64,000 nt of DNA from Pseudomonadota bacterium (GTDB lineage Bacteria > Pseudomonadota > Alphaproteobacteria > UBA2136 > UBA6156). Where the stretch lies: NCBI GenBank assembly GCA_016125035.1, contig WGMN01000001.1, forward strand, positions 36,617 through 100,616, given 5' to 3'. The notes under the pieces are model-generated. The model did not search any database and was not told the origin of the DNA. It saw nothing but the letters and a program-made list of their open reading frames with translations. Of this stretch, positions 46,659-55,755 are shown piece after piece (the first letter of the stretch is position 1; each line of letters opens with the position of its first letter). A program made the position numbers and the translations under genes.

Positions 46659-47105
46659 ATGAAATCATATTTCTTCTGCGCACTTGCGGGCCTTTTGGTG
46701 TGTTCGGCATGCTCCGGCCAGATGAAGGCCGCGCTGGTCTCTGCCACCGACCCGAAAAGCGAAGGCTGCTATGAGTACGCGTGGTTGAATATTGAAGGTA
46801 CAAAACCTGTTAAGTTGTGCGGCGGGCAAGGCCTTGAAGAAGTTGGGGGTGTTTATTTCATCCGGAAGGCTGGGGGGAATGCCGCGGGTTGGGGTTTGTA
46901 CCGCTATAACCCGGCAACGAAGACTCTGGATTTTTATGATTTTAATGCCCGTGAAATTAAGATTGGAGAAGTCGATGATTTGGGGGTTTGGTTAGATGTG
47001 ACCTATGCGGTGCATGCGCCGGAAGGAGGGTATGAACCGGATAGGCGAGAGAGATGGTACTGGGCTTATCAAAAGAAGAAGCCCAGACGACAGAAGTCAC
47101 GTTAA
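46659..47105 (+). CDS. Putative lipoprotein
   Basis: MKSYFFCALAGLLVCSACSGQ signal/lipobox. Confidence 0.6.
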   Translation: MKSYFFCALAGLLVCSACSGQMKAALVSATDPKSEGCYEYAWLNIEGTKPVKLCGGQGLEEVGGVYFIRKAGGNAAGWGLYRYNPATKTLDFYDFNAREIKIGEVDDLGVWLDVTYAVHAPEGGYEPDRRERWYWAYQKKKPRRQKSR

Positions 47106-47106
47106 T

Positions 47107-47130
47107 GCCCGCTGCCAGCGGGCTTTTTTA
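47107..47130 (+). terminator. Intrinsic terminator
   Basis: GCCCGCTGCCAGCGGGCTTTTTTA. Confidence 0.8.
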
Positions 47131-47152
47131 TTAACAACTAAGGAGAACTCGT

Positions 47153-47854
47153 ATGCCCAAGTTAAGTAAAACTCAGCAACAGACTGCTGATAAGATTATT
47201 AAAATTGGCCAAGAAATGAAGAAGAGTAATGTACAAATACGTACGGCCTTAAAGGTGGCCTACATTGAATCCAGTTTGGGTGAAAACAAGGGGAAAAATC
47301 CAACATCTTCCGCCCGTGGCGTTTATCAATATCTCGATGGTACATGGAAGAACCATGAAGGGAGCAGAGACAATGACGAAGATTCTATTCGTGCGTTTTA
47401 TCAAGATATGCAGAAATTTGAAGATCGGTATGATCAACATCAAGAAGAACGGCAAAAGAATCCTACTGGCGGCTACCTGATGCGCTCTCCAGATAACCAA
47501 ATCCCGGCTGGTGTGTCTCGAGAAGAGTACATTTATGTTAAACACCACGATGGCCCTAACGCTCAGGGAGATTCATTTAAGCGGGACGGCGATATGGAAA
47601 AAGGTATCAACATTTTCCGTGACCGGGCCAACCGTCCTAATGGGGCAAATGAAGCCTCTGATGACGCAATGAGAAACCATAAGGACAGCCCTGCACGTAA
47701 AGTCCCGAAACGACAAGCTTCTATTATGGATTACCCGGGTATGGTGGAAGTAAGTAGTTATAGCCGAAATGGAATTACTGTGTCTGAGCATAACCGCACG
47801 CGCCCGGATGGGACAGTTAGTAACAACCTCAGTTATTTGCCCAAAAAGACCTAG
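47153..47854 (+). CDS. Putative lytic transglycosylase-like protein with the shared C-terminal motif
   Basis: ALKVAYIESSLGENKGKNPTSSARGVYQYLDGTW resembles SLT fold; C-terminus YSRNGITVSEHNRTRPDGTVSNNLSY. Confidence 0.6.
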   Translation: MPKLSKTQQQTADKIIKIGQEMKKSNVQIRTALKVAYIESSLGENKGKNPTSSARGVYQYLDGTWKNHEGSRDNDEDSIRAFYQDMQKFEDRYDQHQEERQKNPTGGYLMRSPDNQIPAGVSREEYIYVKHHDGPNAQGDSFKRDGDMEKGINIFRDRANRPNGANEASDDAMRNHKDSPARKVPKRQASIMDYPGMVEVSSYSRNGITVSEHNRTRPDGTVSNNLSYLPKKT

Positions 47855-47865
47855 CGGGAGGCCGA

Positions 47866-48750
47866 TTATCTATAGGGCTTGGGTTTGGTGGGGTCGGCGT
47901 AGTCGTAGAAGCCTTTGCCGGTTTTTTTGCCCAGCCAGCCGGCGTCGACGAATTTGACGAGGAGCGGGCATGGGCGGTATTTGCTGTCGCCCAGCTCATT
48001 GTGCAGCACGCGCATAATGGCGACGCAGGTATCCAGCCCGATGAAATCGGCCAGCGTGAGCGGGCCCATGGGGTGGCCGGCGCCGAGCTTCATGGCGGTA
48101 TCGATGGATTTCACATCCGCCACGCCGTCTTGCAGGGCGTAGGCGGCCTCGTTGAGCATAGGCAGCAGCAGGCGGTTGACGATGAAGCCGGGGACATCCT
48201 CACTGGTGGCGGCGGTTTTGCCCATTTTGACCGAGACTTCCAGCACGCGCTCGTAGGTTTCCTGCGTGGTGGCCAGGCCCTTGATGATCTCCACCAGCGC
48301 CATCATCGGCACGGGGTTCATGAAATGCAGGCCGATGAATTTCTCCGGCCGTTTGGTGACCGCAGCCAGCCGCGTGATGGAAATGGACGAGGTGTTGGAA
48401 GCAAGGATGGCCTCGGGTTTGAGCAGGGCGTCGACTTCTGCGAAGATCTTCTTTTTAATCGCCTCGTTCTCGGTGGCGGCTTCCACCACCAGGTCGCACT
48501 GGGCGAGCTCGGCCGTGGAGGTGGCGGTTTTGATGTTGCCCAGGGCGGCGGCTTTATCCGCTTCCGTCATGGCGTTTTTGGAGATCTGACGGTCCATGTT
48601 TTTGGTGATGGTGGCGATGGCTTTGTCGAGCGCCTCCTGCTTGACGTCCACCATGGTGACCGAGTAGCCGCTTTGCGCCGCCACGTGCGCGATGCCGTTG
48701 CCCATCTGGCCCGCGCCGATGATGCCGATATGCTCAATTTCAAAACCCAT
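47866..48750 (-). CDS. 3-hydroxybutyryl-CoA dehydrogenase
   Basis: IGIIGAGQMGNGIAHVAAQSGYSVTMVDV; FIGLHFMNPVPMMALVEII; GKKTGKGFYDYA. Confidence 0.95.
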   Translation of the reverse strand: MGFEIEHIGIIGAGQMGNGIAHVAAQSGYSVTMVDVKQEALDKAIATITKNMDRQISKNAMTEADKAAALGNIKTATSTAELAQCDLVVEAATENEAIKKKIFAEVDALLKPEAILASNTSSISITRLAAVTKRPEKFIGLHFMNPVPMMALVEIIKGLATTQETYERVLEVSVKMGKTAATSEDVPGFIVNRLLLPMLNEAAYALQDGVADVKSIDTAMKLGAGHPMGPLTLADFIGLDTCVAIMRVLHNELGDSKYRPCPLLVKFVDAGWLGKKTGKGFYDYADPTKPKPYR

Positions 48751-48836
48751 GGGGAGGAACTTTCTTCTTTTGGCTGCTTGTTGCAGGCACTATGCATGAG
48801 CGCAGGGGGTTTGTCAGCCCGCCCAAGATGGGGTAA

Positions 48837-49451
48837 ATGCAGGATATGGCCAAGATTTTACCGATTGTGTTGCAACCGCATGCCAGCCTGAGCGGGCTGG
48901 CCGAGCCTGCGGCGGGTGCCACCGAAGAGATACTACGCCTGCTGGAAGACATGCAAAGCACCCTTTATGCCGCCGATGGGGTGGGTTTGGCTGCGCCGCA
49001 GTTGAACATAAGACAGCGCCTGGTGGTGATTGACGTGGGCGTGGAAACAGATGACGGGCGGCGCGACCTGAGCCAGCGGCACCCGCGGTTTATGATCAAC
49101 CCCGAAATTACCTGGCGCAGCGAAGACCTGGTAAGCCGCCAGGAAGGTTGCCTGAGTTTGCCCGGCCTGTGGGGCCAGGTAGAGCGCCCGGCGCGGGTGA
49201 AGGTGGCCTACACCAACCGCGACGGCCAGCACGTGGAAGAAGAGCTGGGAGGGTTATTGAGCGCCTGCGCGCAGCATGAGATTGACCATTTGGATGGAGT
49301 GCTCTTCCCCCAGCGGACCAGCAAGGTGCGCCAGGAGATGCTGATGAAGAAGTGGAAGAAAATCCGCACAGAGGTGGTGAAGTATGGGGCGTCGTTCCCT
49401 ACGTTGGCGGCGGAAAAGGGCGTGATTCCGCCCGGTACCTGGAGCGAGTAG
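48837..49451 (+). CDS. def: Peptide deformylase
   Basis: GVGLAAPQLNI, EGCLSLPGLW, QHEIDHLDGVLF. Confidence 0.95.
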   Translation: MQDMAKILPIVLQPHASLSGLAEPAAGATEEILRLLEDMQSTLYAADGVGLAAPQLNIRQRLVVIDVGVETDDGRRDLSQRHPRFMINPEITWRSEDLVSRQEGCLSLPGLWGQVERPARVKVAYTNRDGQHVEEELGGLLSACAQHEIDHLDGVLFPQRTSKVRQEMLMKKWKKIRTEVVKYGASFPTLAAEKGVIPPGTWSE

Positions 49452-49452
49452 C

Positions 49453-50376
49453 ATGACCAAAAAACGGGTGGTGTTTATGGGCAGCCCGCCTTTTGCGGTG
49501 CCGAGTTTGCGTGCGCTGGCGGAGGCCGGGCATGAAATTGTGGCGGTTTACACCCAGCCGGCACGGCCCGCCGGGCGCGGGCAGAAAGAACAGAAAACCG
49601 CGGTGCACATGGCGGCGGAAGAGCTGGGGGTGACGGTGCGCACGCCCGAGCGTTTGCGCGAGGCCGCGCTGGATGAGGTGTTGGCGCTGGAGGCGGATGT
49701 ATTTTGTGTGGTGGGTTTTGGCATGTTGTTGCCCAAGGCTTTGGTGGAAGCGCGGGTTTGCGTGAATGTGCATCCTTCTGCCCTGCCGCGCTGGCGCGGG
49801 GCGACGCCGGTGCAGAGCGCGTTGATGGCGGGGGATAAGACCACTGAGGTGTGCATTATGCGGCTGGAGGAAGGCATGGACACCGGGCCGGTTTATGACC
49901 GCACGGGTGTGGAGATTGCCGAGGATATGGATACCGCGCAACTGAATGATATTGTGTGGAGTATTGGCGCAAAACGCCTGGTTTATGTTGTGGAAAATTT
50001 AGATGCGTTGAAGGCTGTGGCGCAGGTGGGAGAGGCCACGCGGGCGGTGAAGATTACCGCGCAGACGCGGCCGGTGGATTGGAGGAAGACCGCGTGGGAG
50101 GTGCATAACCAGGTGCGGGCTTTGGCGCCCGCGCCCGGGGCCACGGCTGAGATTGGCGGCGAGGTGGTGAAGGTTTTGCGGACGGAAGTTGTTGATAAAA
50201 ATGGTGATTTTGGGCAGATTTTGGCGGTGGATGCGGCGGGTATGGTGGTGGCTTGCGGCGCCGGGGCGGTGCGGATTGTGACCTTGCAGCGGGCCGGGAA
50301 GCGCGCCATGCCGGCGGCGGAAGTGGCACGCGGGTGGGAGGCGCTGGCGGCGGGAAAATGCTTTAAAGCTTTGTAA
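49453..50376 (+). CDS. fmt: Methionyl-tRNA formyltransferase
   Basis: VVFMGSPPFAVPSLRAL; VNVHPSALPRWRGATPVQSALMAGDKTTEVCIMRLEEGMDTGPVY. Confidence 0.96.
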   Translation: MTKKRVVFMGSPPFAVPSLRALAEAGHEIVAVYTQPARPAGRGQKEQKTAVHMAAEELGVTVRTPERLREAALDEVLALEADVFCVVGFGMLLPKALVEARVCVNVHPSALPRWRGATPVQSALMAGDKTTEVCIMRLEEGMDTGPVYDRTGVEIAEDMDTAQLNDIVWSIGAKRLVYVVENLDALKAVAQVGEATRAVKITAQTRPVDWRKTAWEVHNQVRALAPAPGATAEIGGEVVKVLRTEVVDKNGDFGQILAVDAAGMVVACGAGAVRIVTLQRAGKRAMPAAEVARGWEALAAGKCFKAL

Positions 50377-51159
50377 ATGCGTATAAAGTTGCACATCCAA
50401 TATGAGGGCAGCGGCTTTTACGGCTGGCAGGCGCAGCAGGACTTGCCCACGGTGGGTGGCGCTTTGTTGAATGCTTTCAATAAATTAAAGGTTCCGTTGG
50501 GGGAGATGGTGGTGGCGGGGCGCACCGACGCCGGGGTGCATGCGTGGGGCCAGGTGGTGCATGCGGACGTGGCTAAGCCGTTGGAAATGGATAAGTTTAT
50601 GGGCGGTTTGAACCGTTATTTGCCGCACACGGTGCGGGTGGTGCGGGTGGCGGAAGTGGGGGATGACTTCCATGCCCGTTACCAGGCAATTACCAGGTGT
50701 TACAGATACTTACTGTGGGATGCGCGGGTGTTGCGGCCGGATTTGCGCGGGCGGGTGGGCCACAGCGTGTACGCCCTGGACACCCAAAAAATGAAGCAAG
50801 CTATTGAAATAATGGGGGTTGGTGAGATGGATTTTAGCGGCTTCCGCGATGCGGAATGCCAGAGCAAGAGCCCCGTTTGCGTGTTGCGCGAGATGAAATT
50901 AGTTAGGGGATCCAACGGGTTGATACAACTTGAAGTGGCGGCCAACCGCTACCTGCACCACATGGTGCGCAACATGGTGGGTGTGCTGGTGGAGGTGGGC
51001 AACGGCAAGCGCGCGGTTGACGGCATGCGTGAGGTTATCTGCTTGAAAGACCGAAAAAAAGCGGGGATGACCTTTGACGCCGCCGGGCTTTATCTGGCGC
51101 GGGTGGACTATGCGCCGCATGCCGAAGGGGCGGTGGCGGGAGAGCTTCCCCTTTACTAA
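50377..51159 (+). CDS. truA: tRNA pseudouridine(38-40) synthase TruA
   Basis: YEGSGFYGWQ, AGRTDAGVHAWGQVVHADV, ANRYLHHMVRNMVGVLVEVG. Confidence 0.96.
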   Translation: MRIKLHIQYEGSGFYGWQAQQDLPTVGGALLNAFNKLKVPLGEMVVAGRTDAGVHAWGQVVHADVAKPLEMDKFMGGLNRYLPHTVRVVRVAEVGDDFHARYQAITRCYRYLLWDARVLRPDLRGRVGHSVYALDTQKMKQAIEIMGVGEMDFSGFRDAECQSKSPVCVLREMKLVRGSNGLIQLEVAANRYLHHMVRNMVGVLVEVGNGKRAVDGMREVICLKDRKKAGMTFDAAGLYLARVDYAPHAEGAVAGELPLY

Positions 51160-51160
51160 A

Positions 51161-51258
51161 AAGGCGCTGCGGAACGCTGCAATTGGCGGCAAAACGCGGC
51201 GGCGGGGCGGCAAAAAGCGGCAATGCGGCGGCAAGTGGGGGCGGAGCGCGGCGGGTGG
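51161..51258. repeat. Decamer-type repeat tract downstream of truA
   Basis: AAGGCGCTGC GGAACGCTGC AATTGGCGGC AAAACGCGGC GGCGGGGCGGC AAAAAGCGGC ... Confidence 0.75.
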
Positions 51259-51385
51259 CGGCGGGAGAGGAAAAGCCCCTGCCGGGGGTGCCACATTGAG
51301 GATGGGAAGCAAGACCCCTTGCATTTTGTATGCAATTTGTCCGCGGTGCGGGCAAGATTTCCGTTTTGTTCGCGAGGAGGAGACG

Positions 51386-51874
51386 ATGCGCGTGAACGAG
51401 ATGCCGACCTGGCCGGTGAAACTGCGGGGCGTGACGTTCCGGCCCGGTGACTTGCCGGGGGAACTGGACCTGCCGGAGTTGCCCTTTTTTGGGGTGGTGG
51501 AATCCGAAAAGCATCTGATGGCGATACGCATGGCCAGCAGCGACTGGGACGCGTTGGTTGAGCATATGCTCGGCCCAACGCGTGAGGATGTGCGGTTGCA
51601 CACCGGTCACTGGTGGACCCGGCAGCCGGTACGCAACGACCAGGGTGACTTCTGGTATGTGAATGCCGGGGAGGTGTTTACCGCCACGGACGACCGTAAA
51701 TTGCGGTTGAAGCAGGCCTGCTGGGTGTGGACTGGGGCGGCCGTTACGCCGACCAAAAAAATTGCCAACCCTGTCTACAACCACGTGGGCACCTTTGAAA
51801 GAGGCAGTTATTACCCGTTGGTACTGCCCACGGGCCTGCTGGAGGGACTCGCGGTGAAAGACGGGGCGCGATAA
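51386..51874 (+). CDS. Hypothetical protein
   Basis: RBS GAGGAGG upstream; MRVNEMPTWPVKLRGVTFRPGDLPGELDLPEL... Confidence 0.6.
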   Translation: MRVNEMPTWPVKLRGVTFRPGDLPGELDLPELPFFGVVESEKHLMAIRMASSDWDALVEHMLGPTREDVRLHTGHWWTRQPVRNDQGDFWYVNAGEVFTATDDRKLRLKQACWVWTGAAVTPTKKIANPVYNHVGTFERGSYYPLVLPTGLLEGLAVKDGAR

Positions 51875-52058
51875 CGATGGCCGTGGGGCGGAGAGGGGAA
51901 CACCTTTTCCGCCCCCGCGGCTTTGCGCGGGGCGGGTGGCTGCGTTTTTGCCGCCGCCAAGAGTTTGGTAAGCTGGTGGAAAGAATGGGAGTGGCAGAGG
52001 CGGGTGGCTTGCACCACGATGCGACCCAATACCCCGCCACACTTGTGGAGTAGAATCG

Positions 52059-52664
52059 ATGCGTTTAAAAGCCTTGGAGAGCTGCCACCACGGGCAGTTT
52101 GACTTAAGGTGTGAAGATTGCGGCGACCAGGACCTGTGCCTGGCGTGCGTGATGAAAGAAAGCCCCGCCGCGCGGTGGGAGTATGGCTACCGGCTGGGAC
52201 TGGAACGGCTTGTTGCCATGAATACGGCTTTGAAATGGGAGCGCCATAAGGGGCTCCTTGCCACCAAGACGGCTTTGAAATGGGAGCGCGGTAAATGGCT
52301 CCTTGCCATCAGGACGGTTTTGAAATGGGAGCACAGTAAATGGCTCCTTGCCATAACAACGGCTTTGCAATGGGAGAGCCCTAAACAGCCGCGTTACGCC
52401 ACGTTGGCAAGCGACAGACTTGCCGCGGTTGCGGCCGTGTTGATTGCCAGCGACCCGGCGATGGCCGAAGGCCTGTGCATGGCGGCCATATTCCACCTGG
52501 GGGTATGGTGCGAGGTGGAAAGGCATACCACCGGCGACTTCCGTGTGGTGGCCGTGTTGGGCTACCGGGGCCGCCTGCGTTACTGGCTGCGCCACCGCGC
52601 CCTGCGGCGCAAACACGGGGCACCTGCCCTGCTGAACGACGACCCTGCGGGCGGCCTTGAGTAA
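52059..52664 (+). CDS. Hypothetical protein with Cys-rich N-terminus and four 15-aa tandem repeats
   Basis: CHHGQFDLRCEDCGDQDLCLAC; ALKWERxKxLLAxxT repeats. Confidence 0.6.
   Translation: MRLKALESCHHGQFDLRCEDCGDQDLCLACVMKESPAARWEYGYRLGLERLVAMNTALKWERHKGLLATKTALKWERGKWLLAIRTVLKWEHSKWLLAITTALQWESPKQPRYATLASDRLAAVAAVLIASDPAMAEGLCMAAIFHLGVWCEVERHTTGDFRVVAVLGYRGRLRYWLRHRALRRKHGAPALLNDDPAGGLE
52218..52397 (+). repeat. 45-bp tandem repeat x4 within ORF 52059-52664
   Basis: GCTTTGAAATGGGAGCGC..AAATGGCTCCTTGCC copies at 52218, 52263, 52308, 52353. Confidence 0.9.
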
Positions 52665-52716
52665 GGCCGCCCGTTTGGGCTTTTAAAGGCCCACAGCACA
52701 GGGGCGGAACGCAAAA

Positions 52717-52744
52717 AAAACGGGCGGCTGGTGCCGCCCGTTTT
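52717..52744. terminator. Bidirectional terminator hairpin
   Basis: AAAACGGGCGGCTGGTGCCGCCCGTTTT. Confidence 0.7.
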
Positions 52745-52758
52745 GCCGTGGCAGAAGC

Positions 52759-52992
52759 TTATTTGGCTTCCTTTTTGGCCTTGGCGTGGGCCTTGGTGTG
52801 GGCCTTGGTCGGGGCCTTGGTTTCGGTCTTCTTCACTTCGGTGGTGGCGGAGACTTCGGCGGCAGGAGCGGCGGCAGTGGCGCTCATGTCGGTGGAGGCG
52901 CCCATGGCTTCGGTGCCCATGGCGGCTTCAGCGGCGAAAGCAGGCGCGGCGATGGCAGCGGCCAGCAAGGCGACAGCGAGGGTGGTTTTCAT
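52759..52992 (-). CDS. Secreted Ala/Lys/Thr-rich peptide
   Basis: Signal peptide MKTTLAVALLAAAIAAPAFA and TKAHTKAHAKAKKEAK tail. Confidence 0.6.
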   Translation of the reverse strand: MKTTLAVALLAAAIAAPAFAAEAAMGTEAMGASTDMSATAAAPAAEVSATTEVKKTETKAPTKAHTKAHAKAKKEAK

Positions 52993-53214
52993 TGGGTGTA
53001 TATCCTTTACGATGTTGATTCCCCACCCTTGTGCAGGTGGTAGGGCGAGAATGGGCGGGCGCGCATACGCGGTAAAGGGAGGGGAGCATAAGAAAAGCAT
53101 GTGTGCTTTACACCTAGTAAGAAGAAAGTAAGCCCGTAAGGTTGCGGGCCTGCCCAGGTGGTGGCAGGGTTGGGGCATGGCGCATGAAGCGCCGCATTGA
53201 AAGAGGATGGGACC

Positions 53215-53886
53215 ATGAGAATTTTGGTGATTGAAGATGAGCGCAGCCTGGCAGGCTTTATTGAACAGACCCTGCGCAGCCACGGCTTTGCCGCCAGCGT
53301 GGCGGGCACCCTGGGCGAGGCACGCGCGCTGCTGGAGCAGCCCTTTGATGCGTTGATCTGCGACCGCAGGCTGCCCGACGGCGATGGCCTGGAGCTGGTG
53401 AAAGAGTTGCGCGACAAGGGCAACAACGTGCCGATTTTGATGCTGACCGCGCTGGGCCTGCCCAAAGAGCGCGTGAGCGGTTTGGAAGCCGGGGCCGACG
53501 ATTACCTGCCCAAGCCCTTCAGCCTGTTTGAGTTGCTGGCGCGGGTGAAGGCGCTGCTGCGCCGGAGCAGCGGCCCCGCGAGCCTGGTGCTGGAAGCCGG
53601 CAACGTGAAGCTGGACACCTTGCACGACACCGTGAGCGTGGATGACAAGCCGGCGCAGTTCGGCAAGCGTGAAGTGGTGCTGCTGCGCCACCTGATGCAG
53701 CGCACCGGGCAAGTGGTGGGCAAGGATGCCCTGGAGCGCGCGCTTTACGGTGACAGCGGCCCCGACAGCCGCAACGCGCTGGAGGTGGCCACCCACCGCC
53801 TGCGCAAGCTGCTGGCCAAGCACAAGGCCAGTGTGGGGATTGTGACGGTGCGCGGGATTGGGTATTTGCTGGAAGAGACGAAGTGA
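53215..53886 (+). CDS. OmpR-family response regulator
   Basis: ILVIEDERSLAGFIEQTLRSHGF...DALICDRRLPDGDGLEL...LTALG...GADDYLPKPFSLFELLARVKALLRR; C-terminal winged helix. Confidence 0.95.
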   Translation: MRILVIEDERSLAGFIEQTLRSHGFAASVAGTLGEARALLEQPFDALICDRRLPDGDGLELVKELRDKGNNVPILMLTALGLPKERVSGLEAGADDYLPKPFSLFELLARVKALLRRSSGPASLVLEAGNVKLDTLHDTVSVDDKPAQFGKREVVLLRHLMQRTGQVVGKDALERALYGDSGPDSRNALEVATHRLRKLLAKHKASVGIVTVRGIGYLLEETK

Positions 53887-53891
53887 AAGAG

Positions 53892-53926
53892 AGCTTGTAG
53901 CTTGTAGCTGGTAGCTTGTAGAGTAG
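53892..53926. repeat. Heptamer tract AGCTTGT AGCTTGT AGCTGGT AGCTTGT
   Basis: Four 7-bp units between response regulator stop and four-helix-bundle ORF. Confidence 0.92.
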
Positions 53927-53930
53927 AAGG

Positions 53931-54293
53931 GTGCAAACTTCAACTTACGTGCAGAACTTCAAGGACCTGGTGGTTTGGCAACGGGCTATGCAGGTGGCCC
54001 GGGAAGTTTATAAAGCAACAGGTCACCTCCCCCGAGAGGAAGATTTTGGGTTGAAGAGCCAGATGAGGCGGTGCGCGGTTTCCGTTCCGTCGAACATCGC
54101 CGAAGGTAAAAAACGCGGCAGCAAGGCTGATTATGTGAAGTTCTTGCGTATCGCGGGTGGCCCGGCCGCGGAGTTGGAAACCCAGATGCTCCTTGCCGGA
54201 GAATTTTACCCCGATGTTGACTTTACAAAGGCAACTGTTCTTCTGTTGGAAGTCCAGAAAATGCTGACCTCCATGTTGGGAAAATTGAAATGA
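53931..54293 (+). CDS. Four-helix bundle protein (23S rRNA intervening-sequence/Avd-like family)
   Basis: FKDLVVWQRAMQVAREVYKATGHLPREEDFGLKSQMRRCAVSVPSNIAEGKKRGSKADYVKFLRIAGGPAAELETQMLLA. Confidence 0.93.
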   Translation: MQTSTYVQNFKDLVVWQRAMQVAREVYKATGHLPREEDFGLKSQMRRCAVSVPSNIAEGKKRGSKADYVKFLRIAGGPAAELETQMLLAGEFYPDVDFTKATVLLLEVQKMLTSMLGKLK

Positions 54294-55690
54294 AACTGGT
54301 GACGCGCCGCTGGAGGTTGACCGACTCTCTGTTGGTGGGGCTGTTGCTGCGCCTGACCGTGGTGCTGCTTTTGGTGCTGGCCGGCGTGGTGTGGATGGTG
54401 GGGCGCACCCTGGACCAGGCAGGTGACCGTGCGCAGGACGAGCTGCTGCGACGCCAGGCCGCCGAGTTGATGGCCAACATGACGGTGGGCAAAAACGACC
54501 GCGTGAAGTTGGACCTGCCGCCCAGCGTGGCAGACAGCTACACCTTGCGCGAAGACGGCTATGTGTATGTGGTGCATGACGGGCACGGCAATATTCTGGC
54601 CCAGAGCGACCAGATGGCGCCGCTGTGGGTGAGCCCCGCGCTGGCCTACACCCCCGAGGGCACCCTGACCATGAACACCCGCGACCGCGACGGCGACGTG
54701 CAGGCATTGTACCTGCTGGTGCAGCCGGTGCATGGCGTGAAGCGCACGCTTTATGTGGTGGTGGGGCAATACAGAACCATTGACGATGTGCTGTTAGACA
54801 GCGCCAAGAGCGCGCTGATGCGCGACATGGTGCTGCTGCTCGGCCCGCTGTTTTTGCTGGCGATGGTGGGCGGCGTGGGTTTGCTGCAGCAGGGATTGAT
54901 GCCGCTGCGCGCGCTTTCTCGCGAAGTGGCGCAGATGGGCGGGCGGATGAAAAGCGGCGAGGACGTGCGCTTGAGCATGGACAACGTGCCCAGTGAAGTG
55001 CGGCCGCTGGTGTTCGCCTTTAACGACGTGGTGGGCGAGATGGGTAAATTGCTGGCGGCGCAAAAAGCATTGACCGCCGACACCGCCCACCAGTTGAAGA
55101 CCCCCCTTGCCGTGTTGCAGGCGCGGCTGGAACAGCTGGGCAACTTTAAAGGTAAAGCGGAAGTGGAACGTGACGTGCGGCGCATGGACCGCATGGTGCG
55201 CCAGCTGTTGCATTATGCGGTGCTTTCTCAACACCCGGCGGCGCTGCGCGAGGCCGACCTGGTGCCGGTGGTGCGCGACGTGGTGATGGGGTTGGTGCCG
55301 CTGGCGCGGCAGAACGGCATTGACCTGGGTTTTGATGCGCCGGGCAAAGCGGTGGTGGTGGAGATGGATGCCATTCAGGTGGGTGAGGCGGTGCAGAACC
55401 TGATTGATAACGCCATAAGGCACAGCCCGAAGAAAAAGAGCGTGGACGTGGAAGTGACCAAAGATGGGTGCGTGCGCGTGGCAGACCGCGGCCCCGGCAT
55501 TGCCGCCAATGAACAGGCGCTGGTGTTCACCCGTTTTTGGCAGGGGCCGGATGGTGAGAGCCAGCATGGCGGGGCGGGGTTGGGGCTGGCCGTGGTGGCG
55601 GAAATTATGCGCCAGCATGGCGGGACGGCGCGGGTGGAGAGCCGGGAGGGCGGGGGGAGTGTTTTTGAGCTCGGTTTCAGGGTGGTTTAG
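54290..55690 (+). CDS. Sensor histidine kinase
   Basis: TADTAHQLKTPLAVLQARLEQL H-box; NLIDNAIRHSPKKKSVDVEV; GGAGLGLAVVAEIMRQHGG. Confidence 0.95.
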   Translation: MKLVTRRWRLTDSLLVGLLLRLTVVLLLVLAGVVWMVGRTLDQAGDRAQDELLRRQAAELMANMTVGKNDRVKLDLPPSVADSYTLREDGYVYVVHDGHGNILAQSDQMAPLWVSPALAYTPEGTLTMNTRDRDGDVQALYLLVQPVHGVKRTLYVVVGQYRTIDDVLLDSAKSALMRDMVLLLGPLFLLAMVGGVGLLQQGLMPLRALSREVAQMGGRMKSGEDVRLSMDNVPSEVRPLVFAFNDVVGEMGKLLAAQKALTADTAHQLKTPLAVLQARLEQLGNFKGKAEVERDVRRMDRMVRQLLHYAVLSQHPAALREADLVPVVRDVVMGLVPLARQNGIDLGFDAPGKAVVVEMDAIQVGEAVQNLIDNAIRHSPKKKSVDVEVTKDGCVRVADRGPGIAANEQALVFTRFWQGPDGESQHGGAGLGLAVVAEIMRQHGGTARVESREGGGSVFELGFRVV

Positions 55691-55755
55691 CTGCCAGGGC
55701 TGTGGTATAGGCGGCCTATCTGAGGATTTTCACACCGTTTGATGAGGAGCACGCC

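Noticed and set aside
44330-47855. Prophage remnant (transglycosylase-like ORF in low-GC region)
   Set aside because: No capsid, portal, terminase or integrase genes and no attachment-site repeats recognised.
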